Source: Rs1 sp038900335 (GTDB taxonomy: Bacteria; Pseudomonadota; Gammaproteobacteria; Pseudomonadales; Balneatricaceae). Taken from it: a stretch of 64,000 nt of DNA. The notes beneath the pieces are model-generated. The model did not search any database. It saw nothing but the letters and a program-made list of their open reading frames with translations, and was not told the origin of the DNA. This document shows positions 61,784 through 64,000 of this stretch, one piece after another. Each line of letters starts with the position of its first letter. Position 1 is the stretch's first letter. The position numbers were made by a program, and so were the translations under genes. The stretch lies in NCBI GenBank assembly GCA_038900335.1, contig JBBMRB010000005.1, positions 170,717 to 234,716 of the forward strand, written 5' to 3'.

Positions 61784-62983
61784 TTGTTTGACTTTATAAG
61801 ACCATTTAATTTGTTGTTGCTGCCCATATTATTGATCGTAGCTGCAGTGTATTCGCTTCCCTTTGTTAGTTTAATACCGCAACAATTGGCATTTTTTATT
61901 CCCTGGTTACCGTTAGCGATTAGCGGTATCTTATTTTTAGTGGTTGGCTTTTTTAACTTTAGCCGCATCTTGTTTGCAGGGCTAGTCAGCTTATCTATTT
62001 GGACATTCTTAAAATTAGATTTTGCCAACCCACATTATTTACAATTAGCTATAGTGATTATGTCACTAAACTTATTGTTAATTGCCTTTTATAAAGAGCG
62101 CGGCACCTACAGTATTACCGGCTTATTTAGAATCGCTCTTATTTTTATTCAGCCTGGCATCTTAGCATTAGCGTATGTATTTAAAGCCGATGAGTTTCAC
62201 CAGTTAATTAACTGGCCGCATGTGGCTATACAAGGCTTTAACATCTCGATACCAGCGATTGCTGTTTTCAGTGTCTGCTTTTTGTACTTACTGGTTAAGC
62301 TATTCGTACAAACATTATTAATAGATGCTTACCTGCTGATCACTTTGGTGTTCTCTGGCTGGTTATTGTTAATGCCACCTGCCAATGAAATACAGTTAAG
62401 CTTATTAGTATCGCTCAATCAATTGCTGTTAGTGATGGCGCTATTTAAGCGTACACTGAGCATGGCTTACATGGATGAGCTAACGGGCTTACCTGGTAGA
62501 CGCGCACTAAATGAGCGCATGGTAAAACTGGGTAAAAACTATACAGCGGCGATGCTTGATATTGATTTCTTTAAGAAATTTAATGACACTCACGGCCATG
62601 ATGTCGGCGATCAAGTTCTACGTATGGTGGCGCAAAAGATCAAGCAAGTAAAAGGCGGAACAGCTTATCGCTACGGCGGTGAAGAATTTTGTGTGTTATT
62701 CCCAACCACAGATATTGAGCTAGCGACTGAATCTTTAGAGCAAGTTCGCCAAAGCGTTGAAGATGCGCAGATGAAAATACGCAGCAAAAAACGCACAAAA
62801 AGTAATAAAAAAGGACGTAATGCTAGAGGTGCAGGCGGTAGCGGTGAGCAAGTATCAGTGACTATCAGTGGCGGAATAGCAGCAACACGTACTAAAACTA
62901 ACCCATTAAAAGCGGCTGATATCGCGCTATACCAAGCGAAAAAACAAGGGCGTAATCAAATCTGCGGCCCTGTCGCTAAGTAA
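61784..62983 (+). CDS. membrane-bound diguanylate cyclase
   Basis: 399 residues, TTG start with AAGGGA seven to twelve bases upstream. Six to seven membrane helices fill residues 1-220. The GGDEF domain follows: MDELTGLPGRRALNERM, MLDIDFFKKFNDTHGHDVGD and the active-site YGGEEF. The RxxD inhibitory site is degenerate (KQVK). A Lys/Arg/Gly-rich insert (KKRTKSNKKGRNARGAGG) interrupts the C-terminal part. It synthesises c-di-GMP. A terminator follows. Confidence 0.9.
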   Translation: MFDFIRPFNLLLLPILLIVAAVYSLPFVSLIPQQLAFFIPWLPLAISGILFLVVGFFNFSRILFAGLVSLSIWTFLKLDFANPHYLQLAIVIMSLNLLLIAFYKERGTYSITGLFRIALIFIQPGILALAYVFKADEFHQLINWPHVAIQGFNISIPAIAVFSVCFLYLLVKLFVQTLLIDAYLLITLVFSGWLLLMPPANEIQLSLLVSLNQLLLVMALFKRTLSMAYMDELTGLPGRRALNERMVKLGKNYTAAMLDIDFFKKFNDTHGHDVGDQVLRMVAQKIKQVKGGTAYRYGGEEFCVLFPTTDIELATESLEQVRQSVEDAQMKIRSKKRTKSNKKGRNARGAGGSGEQVSVTISGGIAATRTKTNPLKAADIALYQAKKQGRNQICGPVAK

Positions 62984-63288
62984 ATTAATAAGTGATAAGA
63001 CAGCTAAGTAGCTGATCTTAATTTTGAAAAAAGGCGACTAATAAGTCGCTTTTTTTGCTTATCAGTTTTGGCGCTAAGCAATATATTTACCAGTGTAAAT
63101 GTCGTATTCAATTACTGTAATACGACAATATTATTGTGGTTATCAGGGCTGTTTATGACCCAGACTGTTTGAAAACTATTGATTACCTTTTGATCTAAGC
63201 TCTAGCTCTTTATGATCGATCAATCTTAATGTTATTGCCTATTAAACCACCACTTTTAGTATAATGATATGCTCAGCTAAACCATAAG
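62984..63288. other. intergenic with terminator and left end of the IS1182-type element
   Basis: About 300 bases: a terminator near 63026-63057, then unique DNA, then a segment from about 63147 (GGCTGTTTATGACC) that reads as the left terminal region of the following transposase element. The same end motif is found at 5908-5925. Confidence 0.5.
63026..63057 (+). terminator. Rho-independent terminator of the diguanylate cyclase gene
   Basis: GCGACT-AATA-AGTCGC stem (63034-63049), flanked by A residues before and a run of T residues after, 50 bases past the stop. Confidence 0.88.
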
Positions 63289-63297
63289 GTGAACGTG

Positions 63298-63820
63298 ATG
63301 GCACATCATATTTTAGGCCAGTCAAGAACACAAACAACCTTGTTCCCCGAAGTTCTTGATGACTTTGTTACTGAAGATAATTCCGTTCGAGTCGTGGATG
63401 TATTTGTAGATGGTTTAAATCTTGAAGCACTTGGGTTTAAGCGCGTTATCGCTAAAGATACAGGTCGCCCAGGTTACCACCCAGCCATCCTCTTAAAAAC
63501 TCTATATTTATGGTTATCTCAACCGTATTCAATCTTCTCGTCGCTTAGAAAAAGAAAGCCATCGCAACGTTGAATTGATGTGGTTACTGAGTCGATTAAT
63601 GCCAGACTTTAAAACAATAGCAGACTTCAGAAAGGATAATAGCAAAGGCATAAGAAGCGTCTGCCGCCAGTTTGTAGAGATGTGTCGCCAGATGAATATG
63701 TTCAGTGAATCGCTCTTCGCTATTGATGGCAGTAAATTCAAGGCCGTGAACATATCTAAAAATGGATATCTAAAAATGGACACCCATAAATTATTTGATC
63801 AATTTTCAAAAGAAGAGTAA
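63298..63820 (+). pseudogene. IS1182-family transposase, frameshifted and truncated
   Basis: Starts MAHHILGQSRTQTTLFPEVL and continues DTGRPGYHPAILLK in the first frame (AAGGTGA precedes the ATG). Family sequence then needs LYIYGYLNRIQSSRRLEKES, which is present in another frame: one extra A in the A-run near 63496-63500 (TTAAAAACT) shifts the frame. The second part (MWLLSRLMPDFKTIADFRKDN, FAIDGSKFKAVN) is intact until about 63750, where family similarity stops and a tandem 14-mer begins. The catalytic C-terminal half is missing, so it is inactive. Confidence 0.85.
63752..63779 (+). repeat. tandem 14-mer at the broken transposase end
   Basis: ATATCTAAAAATGG occurs at 63752-63765 and again at 63766-63779, exactly where the IS1182 transposase stops resembling its family, next to the 13-mer shared with 2937-2949. 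It looks like a junction duplicate. Confidence 0.6.
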
Positions 63821-63875
63821 TTTATAAGTACGATTAATTGATTATCAGAGAAAGTAGTCCTGAGCAGGAGGTTAT

Positions 63876-64000
63876 ATGACTCGTGCCCGCGAGCAGCAAA
63901 TATGCTGTGAAGACACCCCTTATTACCACTGTATTTCCCGTGTGGTTAGAAAAGCATTCCTCTGTGGTTTTGATAAAACGACGCAACAGGATTTTGAGCA
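63876..64000 (+). CDS. REP-associated (Y1/RAYT) transposase, partial
   Basis: ATG at 63876 with GGAGG four to eight bases before it, running off the window at codon 41. MTRAREQQICCEDT, PYYHCISRVVRKAFLCG is the start of the Y1-type REP-associated transposase family, which processes single-stranded DNA ends and is associated with REP palindromes. Only the N-terminal quarter is visible; the HUH histidines and catalytic Tyr lie beyond the edge. Confidence 0.85.
   Translation, partial: MTRAREQQICCEDTPYYHCISRVVRKAFLCGFDKTTQQDFE

Overview
The window reads as chromosome of a low-GC (roughly 40 percent by eye) marine-type gammaproteobacterium. The evidence is the housekeeping order thrS-infC-rpmI-rplT-pheS-pheT-ihfA-merR-like gene, a long class II IlvC, RNase R, RlmD, RluA, a TAXI-type TRAP transporter and a full putrescine-utilisation locus. 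The order around ihfA resembles Oceanospirillales/Cellvibrionales/Pseudomonas-like genomes more than enterics, but I cannot name a genus.

Left end (1-8.9 kb) is accessory DNA: small orphan proteins, a TetR repressor divergent from a GFA-fold (CENP-V/GFA zinc) protein, a stand-alone 937-residue PHP plus SMC-like ATPase (family known as TrlF; resembles the antiviral Ppl gene), and a compact mercury-resistance operon (merR, then merT-merP-small membrane ORF-merA, all on the minus strand) with a recognisable MerR operator. The ATPase gene lies between two short sequences that match the two mobile elements at the right end of the window.

9.1-23.7 kb is one polyamine island. Minus strand: a PuuB-like oxidase, a SpuC-like aminotransferase, a PuuA-type ligase and a GntR/FCD regulator. 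Plus strand: a PotFGHI ABC importer, a SpeB-type ureohydrolase, a second PuuA paralogue, a class I glutamine amidotransferase in the position of PuuD, and an aldehyde dehydrogenase in the position of PuuC. A perfect TGTGATCACA palindrome sits upstream of puuA and again between the regulator and potF, a good candidate for the regulator's operator. Together these would import putrescine or agmatine, glutamylate it, oxidise it and release GABA.

23.7-33.7 kb: two tandem cold-shock genes encoding identical proteins, RNase R, an Lrp regulator divergent from an AceE-like dehydrogenase (MdeR/MdeB-like), a LysR regulator divergent from a TauE/SafE permease, and a secreted alpha/beta hydrolase. 34.0-41.4 kb: a DctB/DctD-like two-component system followed by a sigma54-type promoter and a TAXI TRAP transporter, an apparently self-contained sense-and-import unit.

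42.1-49.8 kb (minus strand) is the translation block; infC starts at an ATT codon and pheS has a structured leader. 50.2-63.0 kb is mixed core: ilvC behind repeated GTTGC/GCAAC dyads, a ModF-like ATPase, an FMN reductase, a RecQ helicase, a sugar kinase plus D-lyxose/mannose isomerase pair, RluA, RlmD, a YbiB-like protein and a membrane diguanylate cyclase. The window ends in a frameshifted, truncated IS1182-type transposase and the start of a REP-associated (Y1/RAYT) transposase. I see no intact tRNA or rRNA gene and no CRISPR array.
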